Origin: Pseudomonas poae
GTDB lineage: Bacteria; Pseudomonadota; Gammaproteobacteria; Pseudomonadales; Pseudomonadaceae
Assembly: GCA_028869255.1 (NCBI GenBank)
Contig: CP110972.1
Location: 2,237,001 to 2,301,000, forward strand
Direction of reading: 5' to 3'
Length of the DNA: 64,000 nucleotides
Shown: positions 19,436-28,594 of the stretch, piece after piece
How the letters are laid out: each line of letters begins with the position of its first letter
How positions within the stretch are numbered: the stretch's first letter is position 1
Notes under the pieces: model-generated
Database searches by the model: none
The model's input: the letters and a program-made list of their open reading frames with translations, nothing else
Told to the model about the DNA's origin: nothing
Made by a program: the position numbers and the translations under genes

Positions 19436-20635
19436 TATTCCTGCCTTTTTGCTGGCTTGCCGGAGAGGACACGCAAAACCCCGGCAGGGCCATGATTTTT
19501 CAAGACTCGAAGTGCGCCGCGAACGGTGCCGCGTATGCCATGACTTCTGAGTGTCTCGGATACCCGATCTCGGGGAGACCTGGAGAGTGAACTGAACTCA
19601 TCCTGCCCGAGTGCGTATGAAGGCGTTAGGGGTTGGTCAAACAGCATGATGCGCGGTTTTAGAGGCAATGTAATCGTGCCCGCATAGGGCTTGCCGCTGG
19701 CTTGCATTCTCCATGCGGCGCCTAGCGTTGCAATGTGCGCTGGAATGTTTTGCAAGTAACTGCTGATGTGCTCTGCAAATTGGCCAGTGGTTGCGCGAGC
19801 GTGTTCGAGCCCACCCGCTTCACCCAACATGCACCATCCGAGTTTGCCGGTTTCATTGGCCGCTAACGGCGGCCCTCGAAGTATTTGTTTTTAACGAACA
19901 CGGTGGGGCAACCGCAGAGTATTGCTTCAATAGCCAGCGCCGTGTCCTCGTAGCAGTAAAACACCTCAGAGCGCCAGAATAAGTCGCGAACTTCCTCTGT
20001 GCTCATTTTGTCGCTGCGCAGGATCTCTATAGAACCTTCCGGGACGTTTTCAGGTGTTTCCCCGTGAATGCCTTTCAGTTTGCCAGCGTAATAACAGCTG
20101 CCTTGGCGCTTCACGTCGTCTTCAGGGTAGTGCCAGAAATCCAGATCAACCGTGGGTACGAACAGTATGTCGTTGATTGGCGGGTGATCCGGGAATTCGG
20201 TTGCACAAAATTCGCTGAGGGTTTTGGCGTAAGCCACCCCAAAATCGGCTGCCTGCGTGTATTTTGTATTGAGTTTTCCTGGATAGTTCAGGATGAAACG
20301 GCCAAAGAAACTGGCTTTCAGCGGGTTATCAAAAACTTCTGGATAGACCACGATCGGTGTGAGCTTGCGTTGGTCGTAGTGGTCGATTATGTCCTGTGTC
20401 AGCGCTGGAACTATCATCCCGCCCGGGAACTCGGATTGCCCTGGATCGTCACGTAACCTGGGAGACTTCTGATCGCAACTTGTGCCGCAGGGTAGTGCAC
20501 TATATAGGCTGATTCTCCAGCCAGGTTTAGATAGTGGCACAGTAGATGAAGTGTGGTTACGCCTGCGGAGACTTTTGTGTAGGGGGGCGTAACGATATAA
20601 AAAGGGTTCTTTTCTTTTGGGATGATTGATTTCAT
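19435..20635 (-). CDS. Glycosyltransferase, two frameshifts
   Basis: About 400 aa once two breaks are repaired. Part 1: MKSIIPKEKNPFYIVTPPYT, then TLHLLCHYLNLAGESAY, a GT-B N-domain. One missing G at 20460-20462 links ...VAIRSLP to RLRDDPGQSEFPGGMIVPAL. Part 2 continues through CYYAGKLKGIHGETPENVP and the GT4-like nucleotide-sugar region with Glu (EDTALAIEAILCGCPTVFV). A second missing base at 19873-19875 links NKYFEG to PPLAANETGKLGWCML. Part 3 ends SGKPAKRQE. Low GC like its neighbour. Donor and acceptor are unknown; a surface polysaccharide role is inferred. Confidence 0.75.
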
Positions 20636-21367
20636 TGGGGAAGTAAAGTAATCCTTGTCATATCATTTATTTTGATCGGTGAGTTCCGGAAAATTCTCCA
20701 CGCCGATCAAGTTCAGGCTCAAGCACTGGTGCGTCGCAGAGCGTTGCCGTGCGCCCGGATGCTTTTCTATTAGGCTGCTTTTAGGCTGCTTTCTTGAAAA
20801 ACTCATCTTAAATAGCACGTTTTGGTCGTGAGCCTCAACATCCTGTTTACCTAAAGAGGGCCCGTCCAAATCACGTTAGCCGTCTCTCAGCCGTGCCTTC
20901 TGCATTTGATGGACGGCTCTGAGCTAGCGTCCATGCTTGTCCCTTATGCTGCCCACGGTGTGGTCGACCTAGAGCCATCAAAGGCCGAGATACATTGACG
21001 AGCTTCACCTATAGCTAGCTGAGCGTAATCACGCTCACGGCTCGGCGCGCTTCGGATTCAGCCGGTAGCTGACCGGCGGTCAGGGTTGTGGCTCGCAAAC
21101 CGGTTAATCCGTTTATGAATTGTTCACATGCCCAAGCTACCGTCCCGTTCGATTTTGCAATTGCCAAGTCTGCGCAAATCACGGAACTCTCCACTGATAA
21201 AAAAGCAGAGCTGGATTCGACCACGCAACGGTTCGCAGAACTAAAAACACGGTGTACCGTTAACCTTACAAAGCCTACCAACAGGTTACACGATAGTCGT
21301 GACGCACTTCATTTTGCGCTGTCATACCCAACGAGAAGTTAATCTCGTCAAGTAAGAGAGTGTGGTT
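20636..21367. other. Gene-poor, low-GC stretch
   Basis: About 730 bases without a recognised gene. Short frames exist on both strands (minus 20663-20869; plus 21088-21342, about 84 aa with AKSAQITELSTDKKAEL), but none has a convincing start site, family or codon use. A remnant-like plus-strand string MDGSELASMLVPYAAHG lies near 20910-20960 in another frame. It looks like decayed accessory DNA. Confidence 0.45.
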
Positions 21368-21529
21368 ATGAAGTTGAATTACCTAACTAAGGCAGCGGTG
21401 GTTGTCGCGCTGTTGTCCACGTTGTCCGGCTGCTGGATATTTATGCCACCGGGCGGTGGCGGCGGGGGCGGCCCTGGCGGTGGGCATGGTCAAGGTGGCG
21501 GTCCTGGGGGCGGTGGCGGCCAGCGCTGA
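21368..21529 (+). CDS. Small Gly-rich lipoprotein (53 aa)
   Basis: MKLNYLTKAAVVVALLSTLS signal with lipobox LSGC at residues 19-22, then WIFMPP and a tail of Gly, Pro, His and Gln (GGGGGGGPGGGHGQ pattern). It should be an outer-membrane-anchored mini-lipoprotein, analogous in design to the one at 14339. A purine-rich AAGAGAG precedes the ATG, and a strong terminator follows within 15 bases, which supports a single transcribed gene. Function unknown. Confidence 0.8.
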   Translation: MKLNYLTKAAVVVALLSTLSGCWIFMPPGGGGGGGPGGGHGQGGGPGGGGGQR

Positions 21530-21543
21530 CGGGTAGCCAAGCG

Positions 21544-21572
21544 AGGCAAGCCAAATGGCTTGCCTTTTTTTT
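21544..21572 (+). terminator. Rho-independent terminator
   Basis: AGGCAAGCC/GGCTTGCCT stem with AAAT loop, followed by eight T. It ends the small lipoprotein transcript. Confidence 0.9.
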
Positions 21573-21598
21573 GCCTGTGCCAAATCCCGGGCAAAGAA

Positions 21599-21628
21599 AA
21601 GCCCGCGATGGGGAGTGCGGGCTAAAAG
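21599..21628. repeat. Hairpin AGCCCGC...GCGGGCT
   Basis: A 7-bp perfect stem with a 10-base loop, bordered by A-rich sequence on both sides. It could terminate transcripts from the right or be the left border of the LysE promoter region. Confidence 0.45.
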
Positions 21629-21816
21629 GTGTTCGCTTAGGAGCTGGATCAACCATAGGCGCCTATCTGTGAAAGGTTTGTGAAAAATCAGCGGGGCTGC
21701 CGACATTTTCAAGCACTACCAAAGTGTATTCCTCGATCCGCTTCTAGCTGTACGGGGCGGTGGGTGGCATATGCCTTTACTGTCGCAGGCCTATCACCCC
21801 GCTTGGATACCGCGTC

Positions 21817-22424
21817 ATGTTCATGTCTACCAGCTTACTGTCAGCCTTTGTGCTGTTTGCCTTTGTGTCCTCGATCACTCCAGGCCCCAACAACACCATG
21901 TTGCTGGCCTCGGGGGTGAACTTCGGGTTTCGCCGCTCGATGCCCCATGCGCTGGGGATCAGCATCGGTTTCATGCTACTGGTGATTTCGGTCGGCCTGG
22001 GGTTGGGCGAGGTGTTCAAGGTATTCCCGTGGGCGTATACGCTGTTGCGCTATGTCGGCGCGACGTATTTGCTGTACCTGGCGTGGAAGATCGCGACGGC
22101 AGGCGGCATGTCCGATAGCAGTGATGAACACGGCAAACCCATGACCTTTCTTGGCGCCGCCGCGTTCCAGTGGGTCAACCCCAAGGCCTGGATCATGGCA
22201 CTGGGGGCCATCACCACCTATACGCCGGCGGAGGGTACGTCACCAACGTGCTGGTCATCGCGTTGGTGTTTGCAGTGGTCAACCTGCCCAGCGTGTGTGT
22301 ATGGGTGGGGTGTGGCAGTGGCTTGCGCAATGTGTTGCGCGAGCCGCGCTGGCTGCGGCTGTTCAACGGGTCGATGGCGGCGTTGCTGGTACTGTCGCTG
22401 TACCCGATGGTGTTTGCCGGATGA
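21817..22424 (+). CDS. LysE/RhtB-family exporter, frameshifted
   Basis: Inner-membrane amino-acid efflux protein of about 203 aa. The N-terminal SITPGPNNTMLLASGVNFG signature and the QWVNPKAWIMALGAI segment define the LysE/RhtB family. After AITTYTPA the frame changes at 22230-22235, where adding one G restores GGYVTNVLVIALVFAVVNLPSV and a normal C-terminus (ALLVLSLYPMVFAG). Two close ATGs (21817 and 21823) are possible starts; neither has a strong ribosome site. Substrate unknown. Confidence 0.84.
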
Positions 22425-22427
22425 AGG

Positions 22428-22511
22428 TCAGACCGGTGAGATGGTCGCCAGCAGGCCGATGCCGATGGTCAATACCAGAAAACCGAACAGGAAAAGTGCC
22501 ATCTTGGTCAT
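22428..22511 (-). CDS. 27-residue membrane protein
   Basis: A single hydrophobic helix: MTKMALFLFGFLVLTIGIGL followed by LATISPV. Although tiny, it has a near-perfect GGAGG at an ideal distance before ATG 22509-22511, and the frame closes right after the LysE stop. Its composition is what is expected of a small transmembrane protein. Function unknown. Confidence 0.6.
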   Translation of the reverse strand: MTKMALFLFGFLVLTIGIGLLATISPV

Positions 22512-22738
22512 AAGGCCTCCGAAGGGAAGGGGGTGGAATTGGCGCCATTGTCCGCCCAGGCGACGTTTCAATACAGACCCAGATGGCAAAGAAAAAACCG
22601 TATCAGATGCGCCTGCGAGTGTTCTGCTACGGGCTTTGGGCGGGTACGGTTTTCTCAAGATCAGTGCTTGAGACAGCCACCGGATTTCCCCCTAAGATGG
22701 CGCCCACTGCATCAACAATAAAAGTGGGCACACCCCCG

Positions 22739-23749
22739 ATGGAAAGACGCCAGTTCAGCGGTGGCATGCAAGGCAAGAACCTGCGCTACCTCAACGACAC
22801 CTCCCGGCAGGCGGCAGCGCAGACCCGCGTCGGCTTCGTGCTGCTCGAACACTTCTCCCTGCCTGCGTTCACCCAGACCCTCGACACCTTTGTCACGGCC
22901 AACCTGCTGCGCCCCGAGCTGTTCGCCTCGCGCACGTTCGGCTGCTGCGACGGGGAAGTCATCAGCGACCTGGGCCTGGTGATCCGCCCCGATGCGCAAC
23001 TGGATGCCGCTGCACTGCAGAACCTTGACTTGCTGGTAATTTGCGGTGGCTTTCGCACCGAGCTCAAAGCCGGCGACGACGTTATCCAACTGCTGCGCAC
23101 CGCTGCCGAGCTGGGCGTGAGCCTTGCCGGGTTGTGGAACGGCGCATGGTTTCTCGGGCGTGCGGGCCTGTTGCAAGGCTACCGCTGCGCGATCCACCCC
23201 GAACATCGCCCGGCGCTGGCCGAAGTGTCCAAGGCCGCGCAGGTTACCAGTGAACCCTACGTTATCGATCGCGACCGCCTCACCGCCTCCAGCCCCTCCG
23301 GGTCCTTCCACATGGCGCTGGACTGGATCAAGGGCCTGCACGGCAAGGCCCTGGTTGAGGGCATCGAAGACATCCTGGCGTTTGAGGAGTCGCGCTACCG
23401 CCGTATCAAACCCACCGAAAACATCAGCGTCAGCGCGCCATTGCGCGAAGTGGTGAAGCTGATGGACACCAACCTCGAAGAACCCCTGGAACTCGACCAA
23501 CTCGCCGTGTATGCCGGCCGCTCCCGCCGCCAACTCGAACGCCTGTTCAAGGAACAACTGGGCACCACACCGCAGCGTTACTACATGGAATTGCGCGTGA
23601 CCGAGGCGCGACGGCTGTTGCAGCACACCGAACTGTCACAGGTGGAAGTGCTGGTGGCGTGCGGGTTTGTGTCCCCGAGCCACTTCAGCAAGTGCTACAG
23701 CGCATATTTCGGTTATCGCCCCTCCAAGGAAAAGCGGTTGGTCAAGTAG
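22739..23749 (+). CDS. GlxA-family regulator (DJ-1/PfpI + AraC HTH)
   Basis: About 336 aa. The N-terminal DJ-1/PfpI-like ligand domain (VGFVLLEHFSLPAFTQTLDT... LWNGAWFLGRAGLL) has Asn where the nucleophile Cys of this fold usually sits, so it is a sensor, not an enzyme. The C-terminal AraC double HTH occupies ~230-330 (ELDQLAVYAGRSRRQLERLF; QVEVLVACGFVSPSHFSKCY). Proteins of this class regulate amine and amino-acid catabolism, including betaine, carnitine and arginine. It faces the hydroxyproline operon end to end. A second start at 22766 is possible. Confidence 0.88.
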   Translation: MERRQFSGGMQGKNLRYLNDTSRQAAAQTRVGFVLLEHFSLPAFTQTLDTFVTANLLRPELFASRTFGCCDGEVISDLGLVIRPDAQLDAAALQNLDLLVICGGFRTELKAGDDVIQLLRTAAELGVSLAGLWNGAWFLGRAGLLQGYRCAIHPEHRPALAEVSKAAQVTSEPYVIDRDRLTASSPSGSFHMALDWIKGLHGKALVEGIEDILAFEESRYRRIKPTENISVSAPLREVVKLMDTNLEEPLELDQLAVYAGRSRRQLERLFKEQLGTTPQRYYMELRVTEARRLLQHTELSQVEVLVACGFVSPSHFSKCYSAYFGYRPSKEKRLVK

Positions 23750-23773
23750 CCCGCCCCGGCAGCCGGGCGTGTG

Positions 23774-25032
23774 TCAGAAACGCTGCAGGCGATAAGGCCC
23801 GAGCGCGGGTAACCCCGACATCAGCGGGGCCGCACTCGCCAGCTGCGCAACCAGCTCCGCCGTCAGCGCCGCCTGCGTCAAGCCCAGATGCTGGTGACCA
23901 AATGCCAGCAACACCTTGCCCGCGCATACTCGATCAATCACCGGCAGCGAGTCCGGCAACGATGGCCGAAACCCCATCCACGGGGTCGCATCCTGCGCAC
24001 TCAAGTCCTGGCGAAACAAGCCTTGGCTCAACCGATGCAACTGCCAGGCGCGCTGCATATTTGCCGGGCGGTCGAGGCCGGCGAATTCCACCGTGCCGGC
24101 CAGGCGCAAGCCGCCCGCCATCGGCGTCATGATGAACTTGCGTTCCAGCGAGGTGACGGCGAAGGGCAGGCGTTGCGGCTCATGGGGCAGCATCAGGTGA
24201 TAACCGCGTTCGGTGTCCAGCGGGACTTTTTTGCCGGTCAGTGCGCCAGTGAGCCTGGCCGAGTGGGCACCGCAAGCGATCAGCACCTGTCGCGCCGCCA
24301 AGGGCCCTGATCGGTACTCAGCGCAACACCATGCTCTTCAACGCGTGCATCCAGCACCTCGCGCTTGAGGAATTGCACGCCACTGGCCTTGGCCGCCTGT
24401 GCCAACTCACACACCACCTGGTACGGGTCCAGAAAGTGCCCGGTGCCCGGAAAAAACAGCCCACCCAGGATGGCCTCGCTCAAGCCCGGGGCGGCCTTGC
24501 GTACCGCATCGCCCGACCAGAATTGCACTGGCACCTGCTGCTGTTGCATGCGGTGTTGCAAGGCGTCCAGGGCCGCCCGCGAATCCGCTCGCTCGTACAC
24601 CAGCAACGAGCCGTCTTCGCGCAGCAATTGCGGCCGGTCGATGCTGTGCAGCAAGCGTTGCCACGCGGCCAAACTGCCTTCGTTCAGGGCACGGATGCCC
24701 GCTACCGTCTGCTGGTAGCTCTTTGGGCGCAAGTTGAGCAACAGGCGTACAAACCAGGGCAGGGCGCGGGGCAGGTATTTCCAGTCCAGGCGCAATGGGC
24801 CCATCGGGTCCATCAGCATGGCGGGCAAGCGTTTTAAGATCGACAGGTCGGCAATCGGAAACACCTGTTCGGTGGCCAGGTGGCCGGCATTGCCAAAGGA
24901 GGCGCCCATGCCGGGGGCCTGCTGGTCGATCACCACCACTTGCCGGCCCTGACGTGCCAGTTGCAGGGCGCAGGCGACGCCGATGATACCGGCGCCGACC
25001 ACGGCGATCTCTGCACGGTTGGGGTCCGCCAT
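23774..25032 (-). CDS. FAD-dependent oxidoreductase, probable D-hydroxyproline dehydrogenase, frameshifted
   Basis: DadA/DAO-type flavoenzyme of ~420 aa. In this operon it most likely oxidises cis-4-hydroxy-D-proline to pyrroline-4-hydroxy-2-carboxylate. The N-terminal FAD motif IAVVGAGIIGVACALQLAR and the SFGNAGHLAT segment are seen; the C-terminal half has GYHLMLP, RLAGTVEFAG and FGHQHLGLTQAA. The frame breaks after STDQGP: one missing G at 24302-24304 links it to LAARQVLIACGAHSA. ATG at 25030-25032 is chosen because GGAGG lies 8 bases upstream; it overlaps the preceding aldehyde dehydrogenase stop. Last gene of the operon. Confidence 0.88.
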
Positions 25033-25034
25033 AG

Positions 25035-26606
25035 TCAAGCCTCCCGCTCGCCGTCGAGCAGGCGGCGTAACAGCAAGGGGTTGCCGTGCTGGAGCGCCTG
25101 CGGCAGCAATGCGTCAGGGAAGTCCTGGTAGCACACCGGCCGCAGGAACCGCTGGATCGCCGCCGTGCCCACCGAGGTGCTGCGCGTATCCGAGGTGGCC
25201 GGGAATGGCCCGCCATGCACCATGGCGTCGCACACTTCCACCCCGGTCGGCCAGCCGTTGACCAGCAGGCGACCGGCCTTGCGCTCCAGCACCGGCAACA
25301 GGGCCCTGGCGCTCGCCAGGTCCGCGTCGTCCAGGTGCAGGGTGGCGGTCAGTTGGCCTTCCAGGAGTTCGGACACCTGGCGTACTTGATCGCCGTCAGC
25401 GCACACCACCACCAACGATGCCGCGCCGAACACTTCCGCCTGCAGGTGCTCGTTGGCGAGGAACGCTGTGGCCTGGGTCACGAACAGACGCGCCCGGCCC
25501 TGGTTGGGGCTGTGTGACGGCAAGCCCTGCGCGGCCACCTGGGCGTGTGCGGTCAAGGCGCCGACCCCCGATTCGTAAGCAGCAAAAATGCCCGGTGTGA
25601 GCATGGTCTGTGCCGCGCAGTGCGACAGCCGTTCGCCGGCCGCCTGGATGAAGCGGTCGAGGGCTGGGCCCTGGACGGCAATCACCAGGCCCGGGTTGGT
25701 ACAAAACTGCCCGGCGCCCTGGGTCAGCGACGCCACAAACCCTTGGGCCAGGGCTTCGCTGCGCGCCTCGAGCGCGCCAGCAAACAGATACACCGGGTTG
25801 ATCGAACTCATTTCCGCATACACCGCAATTGGCTCCGGCCGCGCCTGCGCCGCCTGGCACAGCGCAACACCGCCACTGCGCGAGCCGGTAAAACCCACCG
25901 CCTTGATGCGCGGGTCGCTCACCAATGCAATCCCTACTTCGCGGCCGGAACCGTAGAGCAGGGAAAACACGCCTTCGGGCAACCCACAATCCTTAACCGC
26001 CTGGGCCACGGCACGGCCCACCAGCTCACTGGTGCCGGGGTGCGCGCTGTGCGCCTTGACCACCACCGGGCAACCGGCGGCCAGCGCCGAAGCGGTATCG
26101 CCACCCGCCACTGAAAACGCCAAGGGGAAATTGCTGGCGCCAAACACCGCCACGGGACCCAGCGCTACGTGGCGCTGGCGCAGGTCTGCGCGGGGCAGGG
26201 GCTGGCGCTGCGGCTGTGCGGTGTCCACGCGCACGTCCAGCCATTCACCCGCCCGCACGGTGCGGGCAAAGCTGCGCAGCTGCCCGCAGGTGCGGCTGCG
26301 TTCACCCTGGATGCGTGCCGTCGGCAGGCCGGTTTCGGCGACGGCACGCTCGATCAACGCGTCGCCCAGGGCTTCGATGTTGTCGGCAATCGTTTCAAGA
26401 AACCTGGCGCGATCCGCCAAAGAGGTTTCGCGATAACCGTCAAACGCCGCCCATGCCAAGGCGCAGGCCTGCTCGACGTGCTCAGCGCTGCCGCCGGCGT
26501 AGGCCGGCTCCATGGGCGTGTCGGTGGCGGGATTGATCGCGCGGATCGCGTCGCGAGTGCCGGTAAGGGTTTGCTGACCGATCAGCATCTTGCCCGTCAG
26601 AGTCAT
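25035..26606 (-). CDS. 2,5-dioxovalerate (alpha-ketoglutarate semialdehyde) dehydrogenase
   Basis: NAD(P)-dependent aldehyde dehydrogenase of 523 aa, the length of the type III KGSA dehydrogenase group. It converts 2-oxoglutarate semialdehyde to 2-oxoglutarate, the last step of hydroxyproline breakdown. The catalytic Glu is in YAEMSSINP and the nucleophile Cys in [10 protein letters not shown]; the coenzyme loop FTGSRSGG is present. The start ATG 26604-26606 gives [12 protein letters not shown], the usual N-terminus; the frame extends upstream into the neighbouring gene. It lies between the deaminase and oxidase genes on the same strand. Confidence 0.92.
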   Translation of the reverse strand: MTLTGKMLIGQQTLTGTRDAIRAINPATDTPMEPAYAGGSAEHVEQACALAWAAFDGYRETSLADRARFLETIADNIEALGDALIERAVAETGLPTARIQGERSRTCGQLRSFARTVRAGEWLDVRVDTAQPQRQPLPRADLRQRHVALGPVAVFGASNFPLAFSVAGGDTASALAAGCPVVVKAHSAHPGTSELVGRAVAQAVKDCGLPEGVFSLLYGSGREVGIALVSDPRIKAVGFTGSRSGGVALCQAAQARPEPIAVYAEMSSINPVYLFAGALEARSEALAQGFVASLTQGAGQFCTNPGLVIAVQGPALDRFIQAAGERLSHCAAQTMLTPGIFAAYESGVGALTAHAQVAAQGLPSHSPNQGRARLFVTQATAFLANEHLQAEVFGAASLVVVCADGDQVRQVSELLEGQLTATLHLDDADLASARALLPVLERKAGRLLVNGWPTGVEVCDAMVHGGPFPATSDTRSTSVGTAAIQRFLRPVCYQDFPDALLPQALQHGNPLLLRRLLDGEREA

Positions 26607-26667
26607 GGGGTCGTCCTGGAAAAAAGAGGGGTTGGCCGCCGTGAGAACCACAGCGGCGCGTAAAGCA

Positions 26668-27615
26668 TCAGGCAACGTTCTGCTCGGCCGACCAATTGGC
26701 GTACCACTGGCGGAACAGGGCGTACTGGGTTTCGGCATACCGGCGCTGGGCGTCGCTGAGCGCATCGGTTTGGTTGAAGTGCAATTCGTAGCCTTTATCG
26801 CCGTTAAGCACCATCAGGTGCTTGTAGTACAGCACCAGGTCACAGCCCTCGTCGAACGACGACAACACCGCCAGCGCGGCTTCCAGCTCACGCGCCTGGC
26901 GGCGGGCCTTGGCGTCCCCCGTGGCGGCCTGTTTGCTCAAGGCCACCAAGTGCAGCACTTCCCGTGGCAGGGCGTTGCCGATGCCGGTGATGGCGCCGGT
27001 GGCGTTGCAGTTGACGAAACCGTGCACCACCTGGGTATCAACGCCGACCATCAAGGTCACGCTGTCGTCCTGGGAGGTGATGTGTTCCGCCGCATAGCGC
27101 AGGTCGGCGCCACCGCCGAACTCCTTGAAGCCGATCAGGTTCGGGTGTTCGCGGCGCAGTTCGAAGAACAGCTCGGCGCGGGTGGCAAAGCCGTAATAAG
27201 GGCTGTTATAGATCACCGCCGGCAGGTTTGGCGCGGCCTTGAGGATTGCCGAGAAGTGCGCCTTTTGCGCGGTGGCGCAGGCGCCACGGGACAACACTCG
27301 TGGGATCACCATCAAACCGTGGGCACCGACCTTCGCCGCGTGCGCGGCGTGGGCCACGGCTTCACGGCTGTTTACCGCGCCGGTGCCGACGATGGTCGGC
27401 ACACCGGCCGCCACCAGGCGTGCCACGCCTTCCTGGCGCTCGGCCTCGGTCAGCAGCGGCCAGTCACCCATGGAGCCGCAGTACACCACGGCGCTCATGC
27501 CGATATTGATCAGCTCACGGCCCTTGGCGACCAGGGCGTCGAAGTCCGGCGTGCGCGCAGCGGTGCACGGGGTCATCAGCGCGGGGATGCAACCGGTAAA
27601 GATGTTGTCGCTCAT
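26668..27615 (-). CDS. Pyrroline-4-hydroxy-2-carboxylate deaminase (DapA family)
   Basis: Class I lyase of the dihydrodipicolinate synthase family (315 aa). In this pathway it deaminates Delta1-pyrroline-4-hydroxy-2-carboxylate to 2-oxoglutarate semialdehyde. The Schiff-base Lys is in LIGFKEFGG, the Tyr in YNSPYYG, and the substrate loop GSMGDWPLL lies near residue 48. The family alone could fit other aldolases, but the epimerase and KGSA dehydrogenase on either side make the hydroxyproline role most likely. Confidence 0.9.
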   Translation of the reverse strand: MSDNIFTGCIPALMTPCTAARTPDFDALVAKGRELINIGMSAVVYCGSMGDWPLLTEAERQEGVARLVAAGVPTIVGTGAVNSREAVAHAAHAAKVGAHGLMVIPRVLSRGACATAQKAHFSAILKAAPNLPAVIYNSPYYGFATRAELFFELRREHPNLIGFKEFGGGADLRYAAEHITSQDDSVTLMVGVDTQVVHGFVNCNATGAITGIGNALPREVLHLVALSKQAATGDAKARRQARELEAALAVLSSFDEGCDLVLYYKHLMVLNGDKGYELHFNQTDALSDAQRRYAETQYALFRQWYANWSAEQNVA

Positions 27616-27655
27616 TGTTCTAACTCCTTGCAGCGTTCAGTTGAATTTGGCGGGC

Positions 27656-28582
27656 TCAGATACCCCAGGCAAACGGGTCCTGCTCGTCGATCAGCAAGGT
27701 GCTGTCGGCGGTCATATAGGCGCGGCCGGTGATGAAAGGGCGCACGCGTTCGCCGTCCCATTCATAGCGGCCTTCGAATTGGCTGCCGGTGATGCTGGCC
27801 TGTATCCAGGGCTCACCGGGGCTCAGTTTTCCATCGGCGGCCAGGCACGCCAGCTTGGCGCTGGTGCCGGTGCCGCAGGGGGAGCGGTCGTAGGCTTTGC
27901 CGGGGCACATCACGAAGTTGCGGCTGTCGGCGTGGTCGTCATCGGCGAACAGTTCGATATGGTCGATCAGTGCGCCGTTCGCGCCGTGAATGCCCTGGGC
28001 CTCCAGGGCCTTGAGCATCGCCCAGGTGTAGTCGGTGAGGGCGTCGACGTGCTGCATGTCGAGCGTCTTGCCATGTTCCGAGACCAGGAAAAACCAGTTG
28101 CCGCCCCAGGCAATATCGCCCTGCACCACGCCATGGCCGGGCACATCCACCGACACCTGGCGGCGATGCCGGTAGGCGGGCACGTTGCCCAGGGTCACCG
28201 CGCCGTCCTCGTGCAAGGTGGCGCTGACCGGGCCGACCGGGGTGTCGATCAGATGAACCCCGGGTGCAATGCTTCCTAAGTGATGCAATGAGGCGACCAA
28301 CCCGATGGTGCCGTGGCCGCACATGCCCAGGTAACCGGCGTTATTGAAGAAGATCACCCCGCAGGTAGCCCCCGGCGTGACCGGCGCACAGTACAGCGCA
28401 CCGACCAGTACATCGTTGCCACGCGGCTCCAGCAGGCAGGCTCGGCGCCATTGGTCGTGCTCGCTGCGCAGGTGCTCCAGCTGCTCGGCAATGCTGGCGC
28501 CCTCAAGGGTGGGGAAGCCGGTCATCACCAGGCGCGTGGGTTCACCGCCGGTGTGGGAGTCGATCACATGCAGTCGCTTCAT
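27656..28582 (-). CDS. lhpA: 4-Hydroxyproline 2-epimerase
   Basis: Proline-racemase superfamily enzyme (308 aa) that epimerises trans-4-hydroxy-L-proline to cis-4-hydroxy-D-proline without cofactor. Both acid/base cysteines are present, in GMCGHGTIG and in [10 protein letters not shown]. This Cys/Cys pair marks epimerases; the related dehydratases have Thr in the second site. The [18 protein letters not shown]-terminus is typical. ATG 28580-28582 has GGAG upstream. First enzyme of the catabolic set. Confidence 0.94.
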   Translation of the reverse strand: MKRLHVIDSHTGGEPTRLVMTGFPTLEGASIAEQLEHLRSEHDQWRRACLLEPRGNDVLVGALYCAPVTPGATCGVIFFNNAGYLGMCGHGTIGLVASLHHLGSIAPGVHLIDTPVGPVSATLHEDGAVTLGNVPAYRHRRQVSVDVPGHGVVQGDIAWGGNWFFLVSEHGKTLDMQHVDALTDYTWAMLKALEAQGIHGANGALIDHIELFADDDHADSRNFVMCPGKAYDRSPCGTGTSAKLACLAADGKLSPGEPWIQASITGSQFEGRYEWDGERVRPFITGRAYMTADSTLLIDEQDPFAWGI

Positions 28583-28594
28583 AAAACGCTCCAA

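Noticed and set aside
21015..21342. Overlapping frames on both strands in the gene-poor stretch
   Set aside because: Each mirrors the other in part, neither has a good start site or family, so neither is listed as a gene.
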